A stretch of 64,000 bases of DNA, taken from the NCBI GenBank assembly GCA_963693365.1, contig CAVNZM010000002.1, positions 558,001 to 622,000 on the forward strand, in the 5' to 3' direction. The notes under the pieces are model-generated. The model was not told the DNA's origin and searched no databases. It saw only the letters and a list, made by a program, of their open reading frames with translations. Source of the stretch: Amoebidium appalachense. Taxonomy: Eukaryota > Ichthyosporea. Below are positions 50,066 to 63,688 of the stretch, piece after piece. The position numbers were made by a program, and so were the translations under genes. Each line of letters begins with the position of its first letter. Within the stretch, counting starts at the first letter, position 1.

Positions 50066-50185
50066 CACAGAGACACAATCAAGCGGGTATTACAGCTGCC
50101 AGCCACGGTCACGATGGAATACAAAGGCCACGATGCAAGTCTCAGAGACAACTCTAGCTTCCGCAACACAGACGTTTTTAGGTAA
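44848..50185 (+). CDS. EIF4E2: eIF4E class II (4EHP/eIF4E2-like) cap-binding protein
   Basis: Five phase-consistent exons: 44848-45024, 47477-47581, 48185-48262, 49102-49238, 50071-50185; 203 residues. Binds the mRNA cap in the cytoplasm; class II members usually repress translation. Signatures: HPLYAPFALYYSHR, TVEDFWAHYKHL, DYHLFKEGIEPLWEDEANRFGGKW, LRKGLASRYWEDL, VCGAVISVRYNEDIISLWNR, MEYKGHDASL. The Trp of EPLWE and the Trp of SLWNR are kept, while the first cap-stacking Trp and the HPLQ..ALWF Trp are replaced by Phe/Tyr, as in class II rather than class I. The start is the first ATG of exon 1. Intron 1 is about 2.45 kb and pyrimidine-rich; intron 3 holds a duplicated pseudo-exon and intron 4 an inverted minisatellite. 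Confidence 0.95.
48872..48910 (+). other. Duplicated pseudo-exon (possible poison exon) in eIF4E intron 3
   Basis: After a pyrimidine tract and CCCAG the sequence resembles the start of exon 4: it encodes M-I-A-V-P-G-N-Q-F-G-C-V then TGA, against V-L-A-V-L-G-N-Q-F-D-V-G-D in exon 4. Exon 3 ends in phase 0, so splicing here would stop translation after 12 codons. It may be a decayed duplication or a regulated exon; no donor is obvious before the repeats that follow. Confidence 0.6.
48909..49070 (+). repeat. 16-bp minisatellite in eIF4E intron 3
   Basis: About ten variants of GACTGTGTGCATGTCT, starting at the end of the pseudo-exon and ending about 30 bases before the exon 4 acceptor. Confidence 0.9.
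49335..49659. repeat. Inverted 39-bp minisatellite in eIF4E intron 4
   Basis: Five perfect 39-bp units (49335-49529) in one direction, then about three units in the opposite direction (49540-49659). The repeat begins ACCCACATACACACATCTAC. The RNA could fold into a stem of over 100 bp. Confidence 0.92.
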
Positions 50186-50634
50186 ATTTAAAAATCGAAG
50201 TGGCCAATCACATATGTGCTTTAAAGCAATGGGGGTACGCGACTGGGTCTAGGTCATGAATTTGTATGACTGTGGTCAGTCTTACTATCCCGCTGTGTTT
50301 AAGCGCGAGTGTATGTTGGTTTGCGTAAAAAAATGCTTTGGAGATAGGCCGATGTGGCACGTATGTACCTGCAAGTTCAGTCGATAGACTAGAATAGTGT
50401 GCGCGTGTTTAGGATCGAAACAGGTGCAGGCACATGAGTTCACACACGAGCACATACACACACACACACACGTACACACAGACACTGTTGCCCATGTTTG
50501 GCGTGCAGTGCATATGAAAGTCTGCTGGCAGACAAACTTAAAGGATGGCCCCAGGCCAATCATCAAACCGCCCCAATCCCCACCTCACATCAACCTGAAC
50601 ATGGCAGCTGTGCAACCAACATGCAGTTGCATTG

Positions 50635-50727
<93 letters not shown>

Positions 50728-50847
50728 TTCACAGTGATTGCCGTAGACATGCATGCATTTCTGTGATGGGCTTGTGTATCTTCTGCCGGCCTTTCATTGT
50801 GCAATAGCCCGGTTGGAATTGATGCCCCCTATAACTGAGCTCCTCCA

Positions 50848-50884
<37 letters not shown>

Positions 50885-51647
50885 CACACACACACACATG
50901 TGTACACACATTACCACCACCACCACCTTCACCACACACACACACACAACCACCCACCCACCCTTCCGGCTCCCGCCAGCACCGTCCACTGTGCCCGTAT
51001 TCATACGGTCAGTTTCAGGCACGAACACACGTGCACACAGCCACCGGGCCTTGCAACTTCCACAACTTGAAAGCACCACCGGCCATCATCGATTCCACAG
51101 CTGCTGCTCGAAGCTTCTGATATTTTACTGTCGGAAAGCGCTGCTATGTATATACATCACATAGACCGTGTGTGGTACTAACGTATACGCGTATGATATA
51201 TAACGGGCACGTGTGTTGTATATACATGGTCCGTACGCATGCACGTGGAGTCTCGCGTTAGTGCTGTGCACAGCACGGCCCTCTGAAACACTGTTCATAT
51301 TTGGCATGTCCGTCTGGCGGTTATATATCCCAATACTTGGTTCAAAACATGCCGCAATATATACACCTCCTTTTATTTTACATTCGTACAACGTTGAAAA
51401 ACCGGATGCCAAAAACCGAAACACTTCATTGCATTTTTCATATTTTTAACACACCGCCAGTTCAATCAACACACCATTCATTCCTTGGCAATCTAACTAG
51501 GATCAGTACATGTCTCTACACTTTAACTGTTCAAGTTGTACAATGTTCCCGCGTCAACATACATGCCATGCACATACGCCTACTATCTAACCCAATCTCC
51601 ACTGACCCACCTTTCTCCATTATGTACCCTTATCCCCCCCTCCCCCA

Positions 51648-51691
<44 letters not shown>

Positions 51692-51834
51692 TGCATACAT
51701 TCAATCCCCGCACACCCACCCTTTTCCATTCCCTAGCCGTGTCTCATGCATACATTCACATTTTTTCGTATTTGCACCTCGCCACACACACTTACCATCC
51801 AAGCTTCCAACCCTACCCACCCACCCACTATACT
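50186..51834. other. Spacer between eIF4E-like and RING genes (convergent)
   Basis: No gene recognised. C-runs with adjoining (CA)n occur at 50,636-50,724 and 50,850-50,900, and (CA)n at 51,650-51,687. Some open frames appear but show no conserved motifs. Confidence 0.65.
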
Positions 51835-52692
51835 TTATTTCCCTTGCTGTGACATTTTGTATTTCTCCTGCAACAATCGCATAAACCTGCTCGTGTCTTC
51901 ATCTATAATCTTATCCTTTTTTGGGTTCCCTAATTTACGCTTGCACTCCGGGCAGCAGATCGGCACCGGCTTGCCGTGCAGAGCCAATGAGGATTCACTG
52001 AACCTGGGGGGGAGAAAAGGTGCATACGCGTTAACGATCACGATTATGCCATTTGTGCGATTTTCATGAGTGAATTTGTGAAGGTGCCCATCGATAACCT
52101 ATATGACACCGGAAGCATTTAGCGGGCGGAAAATGCAACTTAAAATGTCCGTGGAGAGCACATTGCTGTCTCGACACCCGGAATGGGGGGGGGGGGGGGG
52201 GGGGGGGTTGAATGCGTCAAAAAGTACGAAGTACACAAGAACAAACGGATAACACGATGCAGAATGCAAGCCATACATAAAGAGTATGCATAATAAGCAG
52301 AGCCCATCCTCAGGGGGGCCCACGTCATCCACAGTGGGGGGGGGGGGGGGGGACGGTATGAAGTACAAATTCATAGCGGAATATATCGTGCAGATACACA
52401 CAGACACGAACACAAGAAGTGGGGATACTGGTAACTAGAACATATCCCCCCACGCAGCCGGGGGGGGGGGGGGGGAGGGGGGTTGCTTCTGCAACACACT
52501 GTCAGGCAATCTCCCTTTGTCCGGTTGTGCGTTTTGAATTATTCTTTCCAACGGGAGGAAACGATTTCACCATCACCCCAGTTGTGATAATAGCCGTGAC
52601 CACACACATTAATTAAATGATCAATAGCCCTCTCAACACTCCATCCCCCCCCCCCCCCCCCCCCCCCCCACACACACACACCTGCACATGCA

Positions 52693-52746
<54 letters not shown>

Positions 52747-53059
52747 CATACACATGCCTAAAGAGGGGGGGGGGGGGACACCTACCGTCCAGAAAAGAGA
52801 CTGTCGTAGCAATCCTCACACAGCCGGTGCCCACAGACCTAGCAACAGCCAATCAGAAAAGAGATCATCTCGATAGCCAATCAGAAACAGCACAGCCTAC
52901 CAATCGCCAATCATAAACAGCACACATTACCAATAGCCAATTAGAACCGCAAGGGTGAGTGTACGTGGTCAAAATCCAAGTGTCTAAACCCCCCCCCACC
53001 CCTGTCCCTCCCCAACACACACAAACGTAAACACACACACACCAACATACACAACACAA

Positions 53060-53093
<34 letters not shown>

Positions 53094-53248
53094 CTCTTAC
53101 ACCAAAAAAATCCCGACCACTCACGCACGTTGCTTGACCCTCTGCCTATATATTTTCCCATGAGATCTCGGTGGGTCTTAAAGCCTTTCTACATTGGTGC
53201 CCTTTGCGCCACCACATGCACAGGCACACTCTTGTAACGTGCACTGGC

Positions 53249-53293
<45 letters not shown>

Positions 53294-53400
53294 ACCCGTA
53301 TCTGCACGATCCTAGGCCTCCTTTTTGGGTCATCATATGACTCTTTGCAGATTGGGCAGGCAAGCATGTCCCGTAGCTCCGAGTCCAGGGTTATAACCAT
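51835..53400 (-). CDS. Small C3HC4 RING-finger protein
   Basis: Three exons on the - strand in consistent phase: 53400-53296, 52838-52786, 52003-51835; 108 residues from ATG 53400. The RING ligands are LACPICKES, VCGHRLCEDCYDSLF and ICCPECKRKL, giving C-x2-C, C-G-H-x2-C-x2-C and C-x2-C. A charged helical tail follows. RING proteins usually act as E3 ubiquitin ligases; the CGHxLC..C..LF...CPEC pattern also recalls TFIIH subunit MAT1, but the downstream match is weak. An in-frame TTTCCAG|TTTCCTGATGG just upstream of the ATG could be an acceptor, so more N-terminal exons may exist. Confidence 0.82.
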
Positions 53401-53973
53401 ATCCCCATCAGGAAACTGGAAATATCATGCCCCGTGTCAGGGTTAAACATATGCTTGGTGGTTCAAAGTTTGCAAAAACAGTTTTCATTTTGAAGGAAAC
53501 ATGGAACTCATTACGTGGCAATTAAATAAAGTGTGCTAAGGAGACGCAATAGAGAAGTGTATGCGTGGTTGGTTGTTAGGGTCTGCTTGGGTGTGCCGGT
53601 AAAGGGTTGGTGGGTGGTGTGTGCACCTGTGTAAGAGTGCCTGAGAGAGAGAGAGTGTGTGTGTGTGTGTGGATTGGTATGTGCGAGTAGTTGTGTGTTG
53701 CATGTGTGTGTATTGTGTGTGTGCATGGATGGGTGTTTGTGTGTGTGTGCGTGCGTGGGGGGGGGGGGGGGGGGGGGGAGGGGAGATGGAAGGCGGGGAG
53801 AGGGAATACCGGGGGGGCCTCATAGCATCTCTCTGCCTCACTCAGGTGGGGCTCACCAGACCTGGCCTGGTTCCCTGTTGTTACAGGACTAGTTAATGTA
53901 GGTGAGAGAGCGCAGATAGGGTTGACACATATATAGGTCGGGCTGGCGGGTGTTATCTTACCATAGCAGCCGG

Positions 53974-54021
<48 letters not shown>

Positions 54022-55756
54022 TTGAAGCGCCGGGGGGAGGGGGGAGGGGGAGGGGGGGGCGGGGGGGGCTTAACGTGTTTTTGGGTGTTTGGATGGACTG
54101 TGTTGGGGTGAAGAAGAATAGAAGCCGCCATAGACAAGGGAGGAAATAGAGGAGTGCAGATTGGTAACAGCAAGGCAATGAGGCACAGGGGGGGAGGGGG
54201 GGGGGGGGGGGGGGGGGGGAGGGAGGGATGGAGGACAAATGTTTTGAAAAGAAATGAAAAGAAAATTTAAAGCAATAGCAGGAAATGTGGGGAAAAGAAG
54301 TAGTGATCGATATGGACCAGCAACGGAGGTTTTAGGTTGGTGGGAGGGACGGGGGGAGGGGGGGGGCGGGAGGGGGGGGGGGGGGGGGGGGGGGGGGGAA
54401 GAGGATAGAGGTGTGTGTGTGGGGGGGGGGTGGGGGGGGGAGGAGGAGAGGGAGGGTCGGGGAAGGGCTCGGATTGAACTGGATGTGGTGTGAGATAAAT
54501 GGCTGTCTTGTGCACACGTCGAACGGATGACCGAGCGTAAGCGCACTGTGCGATGTTCTCCAGGGAAAACCAATCCATTTTGTCTCTACTCATACCAAAC
54601 CCTTTGTCTGCAGCCCATCAACAGCATTGTTATAAATACGTTGGGAAATATTTAAAGGAAAACGGTGCAGGACACTCAGAGTGTGGGTGTAGTGCCACAG
54701 AAAAGGGTGATGGGGGTGGGGGAGAACGGGGGGTGAGGGGAGGGAGGGGAAGAAGGGAAGGAGGGACACAAGAGCAGCCTAAGAGTTTCTGTGAGGCAAC
54801 AGTGGAAACGACACAGATGGGGAGAAAGGAATACGAGCTTAAGTGTGTGCGCTTTCGTGTGCCTAAAGATGTGCACGTGTGTGCTCAGAGACGGATTGGG
54901 TGCGGAAGGCGGCCAGTTAAGGTGCGAGTGTCTGTGCGTGTGTGCTTTTATGCACGTGTGTGCGTGTGTTGTGAGCACGAGTGCGTGCAGCACATGCACG
55001 CGCACGTGTGGGTGGGTGGGTGGGCGTACAAGCGTGCAAGTGCGTGCGGGTGTGTGAATGGGTCGTTGGTGAGGGAGGACTGTTTGCAGTGTGCAAAAAG
55101 AAGAGTTCCACGTACGGCCTTTCCTGCTTGCAGACATGGCGGATATTTCTCTCCTGCTGTCAAGGTGAGTCAGTGCCCCCTCGAACCGTCCAAACCAAAC
55201 TCCTTAATTGCAAGGCCAAGCAATGGAATTTTCTTTCTCAGCTGGCTTTACATATTAGAAGGGGCTGTGCTCCCACCGTCTCGAGCCAAAATATAGACCG
55301 TATAACCCCAATGTAATTTGGTGAATCAATCTTGTATCCCGGGAATTTTGGAAACTCGGTCAATTAGGGTGATTCACATTTAATGTGAATCAAAACCCCT
55401 CTTCAAAAAACAGAGTTTTTTCCCGTATAAATGACCCGGTGGGGTCGAAACTTTGCAAGAGCGAAGTAAACATATATAGTTTTCAAAGCCCCGCGGCTGG
55501 GTATGGGTTGTATATGGACTTTGCGGCGCAGCGAGGGCGTGCTGGCACACAAAGTTGGATATCGACAACCCATAGAATGATCAATGCTTGCAATCGACTG
55601 ATTGATGTAAGTGTGCTGCCTTGCAATATATTACCTCATAATGAGCTTCTGAACAGCGTTTCATCTATTGAGTAAAGATGAAGGTCGACAAGTTTCAATG
55701 CTTTACACCCCTCGAAGACTGAAAACCATTGGTTGTTAAACAAAGGAAAACCATAT
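53401..55756. other. Gene-poor spacer left of LINE copy 2
   Basis: No supported gene. It holds (TG)n and G-runs on the + strand (53,655-54,470), then AT-richer DNA. At 55370-55392 a perfect palindrome has 10-bp arms TGATTCACAT/ATGTGAATCA around TTA. An open stretch at about 55,385-55,675 has ordinary composition but no recognised motif. A candidate upstream exon of the RING gene could lie here on the - strand. Confidence 0.55.
55747..55756. repeat. LINE copy 2 target-site duplication, left
   Basis: AAAACCATAT, repeated at 60633-60642. Confidence 0.88.
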
Positions 55757-55808
55757 TCGATTCAGTCGCACACATCGATTCAGTCGCACACATCGATTCA
55801 AATGTCGC
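55757..55808 (+). repeat. 5' tandem repeats of LINE copy 2
   Basis: About two 18-bp units plus the degenerate last unit; the first starts one base inside the copy 1 unit. The shorter array suggests 5' truncation within the repeat or unit loss. Confidence 0.88.
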
Positions 55809-55905
55809 TCTTTATTATCTGCTAATAAATAGTATCCTTCGCGCATCCACCCCTAAACCAGGCCATCCGTGGCCCTAAGGGCCGGGGAACACCCCCATCC
55901 ATGTC

Positions 55906-57096
55906 ATGGCACATGCCTATAATCGTTTCAGAACCTCTTTCAAAGTTCCATCTACACCCATCACACATGTGCGACCATTAAAACGTCCAGCAGATACACC
56001 TACCACAGATGCACAACCAGAAAAACATCGCCTTAGACTAAGCGCAACACCTATTTACAATACACTACCCATTCAGAATAACACCACACCACTCCGTAGA
56101 AACACAATAACAACCATGCCGAAACTTTCGGTTGATACAGTACTGGCAGAACTTGCCCTCGTTAAGAAACAGCTAAATGAGCTGTTACCACTCAAGAACA
56201 TGATAGAAAAACTCCAAACAGAAAATACCCAACTCAAGCTCACCATTGATTCACTCACAGCCCAGCTAAACATTAGTGGATCGCAAAACCCCAAAACTCA
56301 TGAGCAAACATCTCGCGACGGAGACATTTCCACCCCAACACAAAACAACACAGGACCGGAAGCACAGCTCCCGGCAGAGTTCCTAGAATATGCGAACTCT
56401 CGTAAAACACCCGAGCTCCGCCAAATTGCCAAGGAAACATATGCCAGCATTCTTGCAGGCAACGAGTACCGCCGCAACTCCCCTCCCAAACCGCCGGCTA
56501 AGGGGAACACCCAAGCAAACGGTAACATCAACATCCCACCCAAATACGAGAGGGTGTATTTCAAAGTCAAGCACGGCAGACGCCCACACAGGGCCATGTG
56601 GTCCATCTTCAAGGCACTCGGCTTCCGGTGCTCTCGCATCCTTTGTCTGTCCTTCATTGGATACGATGTGCTGGAAGTAGCAGTACGGGGCGACTATAAC
56701 CGTGCGTTCATCCGTGACGCGACAAAGGGGTGTGGAAGCTTCTTCACCGTGACCCACCTCCCAAGCTACGACCCATGCGCGCCGGAAAACATTCAGAAAG
56801 CAGACAAAGAACGTAAAGTGTCTGCTAAGAATGCGTGCGCCACACGTTGTCGTGTACGCATCAGCAAGGCAAAAGAGTTCCTCGCAAAGTTGGAAAACGA
56901 TGCTACGAGCGTGATAGACACGGACACGAAGGAACCAATGTTTTCTGGTGAGAAACTGCTCGAGCGCAAACGCCGATGCGAGATGGAAATCGAGCTCTTC
57001 TGCGAATTGTTCGCGCTGGCGGAAGGTCGTGCATACGACCCCGTAAGCGACAAGTGGGAACCAACCCCACAGGTGTCGGACCAAACCGATGCCTAA
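55906..57096 (+). CDS. LINE ORF1 protein, copy 2
   Basis: 396 residues. Compared with copy 1 it has two extra residues from a 6-base insertion near 56746 (FFTVTHLPSY against FFTHLPSY) and Lys for Asn in DTKEPM. It has the same coiled coil and the same 8-base overlap with ORF2. Confidence 0.88.
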   Translation: MAHAYNRFRTSFKVPSTPITHVRPLKRPADTPTTDAQPEKHRLRLSATPIYNTLPIQNNTTPLRRNTITTMPKLSVDTVLAELALVKKQLNELLPLKNMIEKLQTENTQLKLTIDSLTAQLNISGSQNPKTHEQTSRDGDISTPTQNNTGPEAQLPAEFLEYANSRKTPELRQIAKETYASILAGNEYRRNSPPKPPAKGNTQANGNINIPPKYERVYFKVKHGRRPHRAMWSIFKALGFRCSRILCLSFIGYDVLEVAVRGDYNRAFIRDATKGCGSFFTVTHLPSYDPCAPENIQKADKERKVSAKNACATRCRVRISKAKEFLAKLENDATSVIDTDTKEPMFSGEKLLERKRRCEMEIELFCELFALAEGRAYDPVSDKWEPTPQVSDQTDA

Positions 57097-60000
57097 TTTA
57101 TCCTTCTTCTTCTGGAATGCTCGGACACTGGGCCCCCAAAAGGGCCTCCCCCCCGGGACACTCGACGATAAAATCAGCTACATACAACAACAGACAAACA
57201 ACCACACGTTTACAGTGATTTGCGAAACACAGTTTAAAAACCACCACAAATTCAACTCTACATTGGTCGACACATCCACACACCCCGGTTACGCGAAAAA
57301 CCGAGGCATTATTGTACTTGCCGCACCACACGTGAGAGTGAAGTGCAAACCGGTAGCAAAAACGGAATTCTTGGTTTCTATAGAGTTTCTTTCTAATGTT
57401 TTTACTTTTGTATATTACCCACCATCTATGTCGGTTGTCGAATTGACTCACGAGTTGTCACAGTTACCAATGTCCACTGTTATTTTAGGTGATTTTAACA
57501 CGCGACTCCACCACACAGACACACTGCAAGTGAGTGTCGGGTACCCATCTAAGCCCCCGGAGCGTGCTATCCCTTTAGCAAGGTATGTCCAAAGTCACAC
57601 TTTGCGGTTCCCTCAAATATCCCATGCCCACAACACCGACTGGGGAGTGGCCTTTTGGCCATCAACCATGTCAAAACTCTCTCTCCCTCCTAACCTCTCT
57701 AGGTCATCTGACCACTCTCCTATCCTTTTCCTACCTAAGATCTCCCTTGATCTGCTCCCCCCTCCCCCTCCCACCTTTCGCCTCCGTCTATCCCAGCTTA
57801 AGTCACAGTGGGGTAGAGTTGATGTATGTGTATGCTATGCTACGAAACACCCTATATATATGCGCCTATTAGAATCTGCACAAGCCAGGCCAGATTCACA
57901 TCTCGTACTAGATACATGCACTAACTTTATTGTTGATGATTTGATAGATCTCGGTGATTATGCTGGCGGTGGTAGGAAGGAATACCCCGATGCTCTCTTG
58001 TTACCAAACACCACTCCCGCTAGACTAGGTGAACCCCTGTCTCAAAAGGAAAGCTTGCGCCGGCTTGCTAGTATGAATCGATTTGGCCCCCCTGCTCGTA
58101 TTATTGGTGATACCACTGGAGACCCCCTCATAGACTCTGATAAGTATTTCTCGGAACTGTTTAAAGATAGGACCCCCGCTCAGAAACCTATTGTGTGGCC
58201 TGTAGACCCATCTATCCCCATAGAATCGATCCTCCCCTTTTTCAGTCCCGATGCCATATGGTCTGTGATATCTAGTTATAGCTCTAGTAAGTCTTGTGGA
58301 CCTGATGGACTCCCTGCTGGGTTTCTTAAAATCCTTGTTCCCTCCTACCCACAAAAGGAAAGTGATCGTGCTATTAAACCTGATCTTACTATCATGTTAA
58401 GCTCTCTCTTTTCTTGGTGTGTTAAATGTGGGCATGTCCTGTCATCTTGGTTAGATACCTTAGTGATCCCCATAGTTAAGAAGGACTCTGAGGGCCCCAT
58501 ATCATCCTTTCGCCCCATTACACTAACCCAGGTTGTTCGTAGATTCTTTGAAGCTTGCTTACTTAGGTTATTTGCACATCACCCTAGGTTTCAATCTATT
58601 CTTCACATACACCCATGCCAATCCGCGTTTCGTAAAAACAATTCATGTTATGTTCAAATAATGGCACTGCACGATTCTATGCAAGTTGGTGCACAATATG
58701 TTGGCTTTATTGATTGGAAAACTGCTTACGATTCTGTCTCCCCTGGTCTCCTATGGGAAAAGCTAAGCCTTGCTGCACGGGGTGTACCACACTGCATTGG
58801 TGTTCTGTTAGAAGCACTCTTGTCTCAAACCTATGGTAGAGCTGTGGTTAATGGGCATCTTTCATATGGTTTTGCTCGTACTAGAGGTCTCTTGCAGGGT
58901 TCATTGCTTAGCCCCTTTTTGTTTAACCTATTTATAGATGATTTGGCTGTCAAGATTTACGCCGAAAACGATGACCCTATTAATAACTTTCCGCCTGCAC
59001 TTCTCTATGCTGATGATCTGTCCCTCCTTGCCCGTACCCCTAGACGCCTGCAAAGATTGTTCGATGTAGTGTCAGAGTGGTGCAAGGCAAACCTTATGAT
59101 CCTTAACATAGACAAATGTGGTGTTCTTGTACCTGATATAGCTAACAATTTACACACATTTACATTATCATCTAAACCTGTACCTATAGTTCCAGAATAC
59201 AAATATCTTGGTGTTCCGGTTGATTCTGTTGGTGTTATGTTTCCCCATATGGTCGAAAAGAGGGTAGAGTTGGCTCGTAAGCGGTTAGCTTTCTTCTCGG
59301 CTAATATTTTTAAAGACACACCCCTCCATCCTTCTATTAGACTTACATTTATTCGCACTTTTGTCTTCCCGGCATGTGAATATGGTTTACCCCTTCTCGC
59401 CGCTTGGATCAAGAAAGAGAGAACTAGAGCGCTTAAACCCTTGGCAAATTTCCTTGAAGCAGAAGTTGCCTCCTTTCTATCTAACAACTGTTGTAAACCT
59501 GGGCCTGTAACGCTCTCGATATATGGTCTGGTCCCAATAGCTGCTAGAGTATCCTATCTCGCGCTGAAATTCAATAAGCACATAAGCCGCTTAAAGAAGT
59601 ATTTGCCCTCCCACCCTCTCTTCTCTATCCGACCTGTCCCCTCCTCACCTCTCCCCTCTTTCCTCCCCTCTCTCTCCCCTTCTCCCCTGGGCACAAATAC
59701 AAATAAACCCCGCAATAGTGTGTGTGTGACTTTGGACTGCCACTTACTTATTAAACATGTACACAATCACAAGATAATCACGCAATATAACAAATGGAAA
59801 AAGATACCACACGACACTAGACCCGATGAAAGCATACACCTTGAAAAACTAAGCCTTATGTCTCGTTTTATATATACTGACCGCCTCAACCATATTGCCA
59901 AATATGGCACTCGCAAGTGTATAACACCTAAGTACATATTACCTTCCTGTAGAACTGGTCTTTCTCTAGCTGATGGTATTATTGATCAATTACCACGCTT

Positions 60001-60289
60001 TTACTGTACACGTGCTATACAGTGGAGATCTAATAAGTATAAGGTGGCATCATTTGCATGCCCAAACAACACACACACACACCAGTTTAACCGGTCATGT
60101 ATCGCCAAATGTAGTTTGATAGACCACATAATACCGCAACACACACACGTCACATTCACAACAGACACCCAGAAAGATAGCCTACCTGTAAATTACAACA
60201 TCCTTGATTTTATACTAAACACGCGTAACTACGACCTGTTTATTAGATGTATTGATTGGCTTGAGAAACACATCACTACAAAATTATAG
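57089..60289 (+). CDS. LINE ORF2, copy 2: endonuclease and reverse transcriptase
   Basis: 1,066 residues. It differs from copy 1 at two visible positions (EFLVSI against EFSVSI; HVLSSW against HVPSSW). All endonuclease and RT motifs listed for copy 1, including LLYADDLSLL, are present, so this copy may be functional. Confidence 0.93.
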   Translation: MPNLSFFFWNARTLGPQKGLPPGTLDDKISYIQQQTNNHTFTVICETQFKNHHKFNSTLVDTSTHPGYAKNRGIIVLAAPHVRVKCKPVAKTEFLVSIEFLSNVFTFVYYPPSMSVVELTHELSQLPMSTVILGDFNTRLHHTDTLQVSVGYPSKPPERAIPLARYVQSHTLRFPQISHAHNTDWGVAFWPSTMSKLSLPPNLSRSSDHSPILFLPKISLDLLPPPPPTFRLRLSQLKSQWGRVDVCVCYATKHPIYMRLLESAQARPDSHLVLDTCTNFIVDDLIDLGDYAGGGRKEYPDALLLPNTTPARLGEPLSQKESLRRLASMNRFGPPARIIGDTTGDPLIDSDKYFSELFKDRTPAQKPIVWPVDPSIPIESILPFFSPDAIWSVISSYSSSKSCGPDGLPAGFLKILVPSYPQKESDRAIKPDLTIMLSSLFSWCVKCGHVLSSWLDTLVIPIVKKDSEGPISSFRPITLTQVVRRFFEACLLRLFAHHPRFQSILHIHPCQSAFRKNNSCYVQIMALHDSMQVGAQYVGFIDWKTAYDSVSPGLLWEKLSLAARGVPHCIGVLLEALLSQTYGRAVVNGHLSYGFARTRGLLQGSLLSPFLFNLFIDDLAVKIYAENDDPINNFPPALLYADDLSLLARTPRRLQRLFDVVSEWCKANLMILNIDKCGVLVPDIANNLHTFTLSSKPVPIVPEYKYLGVPVDSVGVMFPHMVEKRVELARKRLAFFSANIFKDTPLHPSIRLTFIRTFVFPACEYGLPLLAAWIKKERTRALKPLANFLEAEVASFLSNNCCKPGPVTLSIYGLVPIAARVSYLALKFNKHISRLKKYLPSHPLFSIRPVPSSPLPSFLPSLSPSPLGTNTNKPRNSVCVTLDCHLLIKHVHNHKIITQYNKWKKIPHDTRPDESIHLEKLSLMSRFIYTDRLNHIAKYGTRKCITPKYILPSCRTGLSLADGIIDQLPRFYCTRAIQWRSNKYKVASFACPNNTHTHQFNRSCIAKCSLIDHIIPQHTHVTFTTDTQKDSLPVNYNILDFILNTRNYDLFIRCIDWLEKHITTKL

Positions 60290-60293
60290 CGCA

Positions 60294-60368
<75 letters not shown>

Positions 60369-60400
60369 CCAGCTGATACCGAGTGTCCCGAGGGGAGCCC

Positions 60401-60436
<36 letters not shown>

Positions 60437-60632
60437 GGGGAACCCCAACTAATTGATTTCTCCTTGTAGTCTTTATGGTGTCTCGTAGAGAAAGTAAACC
60501 CTGATATATAGTCACCACCCGACATCTATGTACGTGATCATGATATACCGCTGAGGGGATATTCCGAGCAAAACCCCCCCCCCCATACCTGAGACTGGTT
60601 CTCTTTGCCTCGAGTAAACAGCGTAAACCCCC
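60290..60632 (+). other. LINE copy 2 3' untranslated region
   Basis: (CA)n of about 70 bp, CCGAGGGGAGCCCC, an A-tract, a unique stretch, a shorter C-run than copy 1, and the same GCGTAAACCCC end just before the target duplication. Confidence 0.88.
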
Positions 60633-60642
60633 AAAACCATAT
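60633..60642. repeat. LINE copy 2 target-site duplication, right
   Basis: AAAACCATAT, matching 55747-55756. Confidence 0.88.
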
Positions 60643-60808
60643 ATGTAGCCTTTTTTGGCTCTTGTAAACAAAAAGCAACGAACCGTGGCCAGTTGAAAGA
60701 GCTGCACGTAGATCATCTTCCCATACCCGTGATTGAATTGCACCGTTATAATGTCACTTCTCCTTGATATATACCAGTAGTTGGTGTCTCTTACAATGCA
60801 CACAAAGA

Positions 60809-61146
60809 ATGGACGGGGGCATGGAACTTGGTGATGGCAGTGGTGTGGGGTTCGAAGCAGGGGCACTTGACTCGGATTTGTTTGACAATATTTTTTCCGA
60901 CGATAGCACACAGAGTGATACAGAAGACAGCGAGCTACAGAGGATACCGCTCTCTCAGGGAAATGGCGTATATTTGAGCCCAAGCAAGTAGACATAACAC
61001 TCAAAGCAGACGATATTGAAAACAGGCTCCTAGACACGTTCAGGCGCAAGTCCAGTAATCCAAACGCCAAATCCTGCTTCGATATATGGCACACGAACAA
61101 GGATATCAAAACACCTGAATACTGGGCAGATTACGAGCCTCAGTAG
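60809..61146 (+). pseudogene. Unrecognised small coding segment with a frame break
   Basis: From ATG 60809 the frame encodes an acidic Asp/Ser-rich segment (DSDLFDNIFSDDSTQSDTEDSE). Near 60958 coding character passes to the next frame (KWRIFEPKQVDITLKADDIE), which runs to TAG 61144-61146 and ends TPEYWADYEPQ. The join falls at a GGGAAA run, so a one-base length error is possible. Composition looks coding and low-complexity free. I do not recognise the family; an acidic N terminus of a transposase or a host gene fragment are both possible. Confidence 0.45.

Positions 61147-63688
<2,542 letters not shown>

Larger units (their letters stand above)
55757..60632 (+). mobile_element. Non-LTR retrotransposon (LINE), copy 2, full length
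   Basis: 4,876 bp between AAAACCATAT duplications. Same organisation as 19532-24465, with fewer 5' repeat units and a longer (CA)n in the 3' region. Both ORFs are intact. Only a handful of base differences are visible across 4.8 kb. Confidence 0.93.
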
